Shown here: positions 62,515 through 64,000 of the stretch, one piece after another | Layout of the letters: each line of letters opens with the position of its first letter | How positions within the stretch are numbered: position 1 is the first letter of the stretch | Assembly (NCBI RefSeq): GCF_014982725.1 | Contig: NZ_JADCJZ010000002.1 | Span: forward strand, 556,106-620,105 | Source: Thermophilibacter gallinarum | Lineage (GTDB): Bacteria; Actinomycetota; Coriobacteriia; Coriobacteriales; Atopobiaceae | Direction of reading: 5' to 3' | DNA: 64,000 nt | Program-made: the position numbers and the translations under genes | Notes under the pieces: model-generated | Databases searched by the model: none | What the model was told of the DNA's origin: nothing | Seen by the model: only the letters and a program-made list of their open reading frames with translations

Positions 62515-64000
62515 TTAGGCGTTGTCACGGTCGTTGTCGAGGACCTTGTTCTCGTAGCCGAGCAGGCTGGACGTGAACTTGCGGCGACGCGCGGAGACGC
62601 CGACGAAGTACACGGAGCTGAGGATCATGCCGATGAGGATGATCCAGTGGACCCAGCAGTCCTCGTGCTTGCCGGCGGCAAGCGGGGTGTCACCGTCGTC
62701 GATGGTCTCGGTCGGGCTGACCAGCGGCGTGGTGTCGTCGTCGATGGCCTCCTCGGTCTCGGCGTCATCATCGGTGGCGTCGTCAGCGGGGACGGGATCG
62801 GGCACCGGAGCCGGGGTCGGCGTGTCGCCGCCACCGCCCGGGGTGGGACCGTCGTCACCGCCACCCGGGGTCACCGGGGCCGGGGTGATGGTCAGCGTGC
62901 CGGGAACGAAGGTGAGCTCGTAGTTGCCGGCAAGGAAGCCGTTGCTGCCGTCGGCGAGCTTGAGGGAGCCCTGCGTGATGTCGTAGGTGCCCGGGGCCTC
63001 GCCAGGATCACGGGTAACGGAGCCGGCCCAGCCAGGAACCTCATTGCCGACGGCCTTGGTGTAGCGCGTGGTGAGCGCCGGGTCAGCCGTACCCTGGACC
63101 TTGGTCTGGTTGTTGGCGGTCACGGTGATGGACGCCGGGTTGACGGCCATCGTGGCCTTGAGCTGCTCGCTGGACACGCCAGAACGCTTGAGGTTAACCA
63201 GCACGGTGGCGGAGTCAGACACGTTCTTGAACTCGGGCTCGTTATCAATGACCGGGTTACCGTCAGCGTCAGCAATGACCGGGCACGTAAGGACCCTAGT
63301 AACGCGAGCCTCAGTCCAGGTGTAGACAACCTGATCGCCAACGAGAATACCCGTGACGTCGATAACGTCGGTAGTGCCGTTGTAAGTCCAGGTGTTGCCG
63401 GCGACCGTGAAGTTCAGGTCATCCGCATGGAAATCAGGGGTCCACTGGGCGACGTAGGTGACGTCCTTGGTCACGGTCTCGTCCACGGACGGGGTCCAGC
63501 CGCCGAACTCGTAGCCGTCGCGCTCGGGGGTGCCGGAGAACGCGGGGGTCTTGGCGCCGTAGTCGAGCGATCCGGTCTTCTGGTCGGCGAAGATCTCCTG
63601 GCCGTCAACGCCGTCGGTGTAGGTGACGGTGAACTGCTGCTTGAAGTAGACCTTGAGCACGGTCGACTCGTCGCCGGCGATGGTGCCGGTGAGCACGTTG
63701 GCGGCGTCCTCGTCGAACACGTAGCCGGCCTTGGAGGGCTGCTTGTCCCCGTCGGTCACGGCGCAGGCCGTGTCGGTGGTGCCGCCGCGGGTCACGGAGT
63801 CGTCGGCGGAGACGGGGTACTGGCCGTCAACCTGGTAGTAGTACTCGACCGTGTACTTGGTGTCGGTGTTGGCGGTCCACTGGGCGACGTAGGTGACGTC
63901 CTTGGTCACGGTCTCGTCCACGGACGGGGTCCAGCCGCCGAACTCGTAGCCGTCGCGCTCGGGGGTGCCGGAGAACGCGGGGGTCTTGGCGCCGTAGTCG
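62515..64000 (-). CDS. Surface protein with MucBP/InlB repeats and CWxHW tail, module 2 (5' part missing)
   Basis: The frame runs off the end of the window; 494 residues are visible. It has repeated units of a MucBP-like domain (YTVEYYYQVDGQYPVSADDS) and an InlB-type repeat (RDGYEFGGWTPSVDETVTKDVTYVAQWT), then an MBG domain (ASITVTANNQTKVQGTADPALTTRY), a Pro/Gly/Asp spacer and the tail TPLAAGKHEDCWVHW, helix, RRRK, 20 residues. The tail matches module 1. A 127-bp identical repeat with a 435-bp period marks recent duplication of the unit. Confidence 0.88.
   Translation of the reverse strand, partial: DYGAKTPAFSGTPERDGYEFGGWTPSVDETVTKDVTYVAQWTANTDTKYTVEYYYQVDGQYPVSADDSVTRGGTTDTACAVTDGDKQPSKAGYVFDEDAANVLTGTIAGDESTVLKVYFKQQFTVTYTDGVDGQEIFADQKTGSLDYGAKTPAFSGTPERDGYEFGGWTPSVDETVTKDVTYVAQWTPDFHADDLNFTVAGNTWTYNGTTDVIDVTGILVGDQVVYTWTEARVTRVLTCPVIADADGNPVIDNEPEFKNVSDSATVLVNLKRSGVSSEQLKATMAVNPASITVTANNQTKVQGTADPALTTRYTKAVGNEVPGWAGSVTRDPGEAPGTYDITQGSLKLADGSNGFLAGNYELTFVPGTLTITPAPVTPGGGDDGPTPGGGGDTPTPAPVPDPVPADDATDDDAETEEAIDDDTTPLVSPTETIDDGDTPLAAGKHEDCWVHWIILIGMILSSVYFVGVSARRRKFTSSLLGYENKVLDNDRDNA
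63439..64000. repeat. 127-bp identical coding repeats with 435-bp period
   Basis: 63439-63565 and 63874-64000 are identical over 127 bp. The period of 435 bp equals 145 codons, one MucBP plus InlB unit. The array probably continues beyond the window. Confidence 0.92.

Overview
The window is GC-rich chromosomal DNA from an anaerobic actinobacterium. It most resembles the class Coriobacteriia (Olsenella/Atopobiaceae type). I infer this from the dnaK-grpE-dnaJ-hspR order with HspR-type control, the anaerobe oxygen-defence genes (rubrerythrin, flavodiiron protein), the lactate permease, and cell-surface proteins with MBG and InlB-type repeats. The genus cannot be proved from sequence alone.

Layout. 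1-549 is the 3' end of a putative nuclease gene, the first of three paralogues in the window. 0.7-7.1 kb is housekeeping on the minus strand: PHP phosphoesterase, aminotransferase, ftsH, hpt, tilS. 7.1-11 kb holds a metallo-beta-lactamase-fold protein, hsp20, and a PASTA-domain membrane protein with a small acidic partner. 11-18.3 kb is the heat-shock block (clpB, hspR, dnaJ, grpE, dnaK). hsp20, clpB and dnaK share one inverted-repeat operator with identical spacing, and large hairpins separate dnaK/grpE and grpE/dnaJ. 18.3-31.6 kb is metabolic: a phosphodiesterase, a CbiK-like chelatase, a NifX-like protein, a Cof phosphatase, a large flavoprotein-rhodanese-sulfite reductase fusion, metA, a DEAD helicase, an RlmI-type methyltransferase, lctP, rubrerythrin, a cluster-less MutY and a Cys-rich Rrf2 regulator. 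31.6-41.3 kb has a HAD phosphatase, tRNA-Asp, stress/envelope proteins, a CNNM/CBS protein, nuclease paralogue 2, a flavodiiron protein and an EF-G-like GTPase.

41.4-64 kb is accessory. It has a large sortase-type adhesin, then a tightly overlapping five-gene signalling operon (two hybrid histidine kinases, GGDEF cyclase, REC-HD-GYP phosphodiesterase, HPt) that looks like a complete phosphorelay plus cyclic-di-GMP switch. Nuclease paralogue 3 follows. Then come two copies of a two-gene module, each a surface protein ending in a CWxHW-membrane tail plus a small two-helix membrane protein. Between the copies lies a lower-GC island with a Panacea antitoxin/toxSAS-like toxin pair.

The most unusual signal is a family of intergenic inverted-repeat elements. 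Copies share a half-site of roughly AAAAC-N(3-5)-YTCGTG followed by a locus-specific sequence. All three AbiEi/DUF559-like nuclease paralogues have such an element within about 30 bp of their stop codon. Elements at 20 kb and 36 kb have the same architecture (four sites, 40-bp period, about 225 bp) but different variable parts. Separately, the nonamer GAGAAGRAC occurs about 35 times by eye on both strands, in coding and intergenic DNA.
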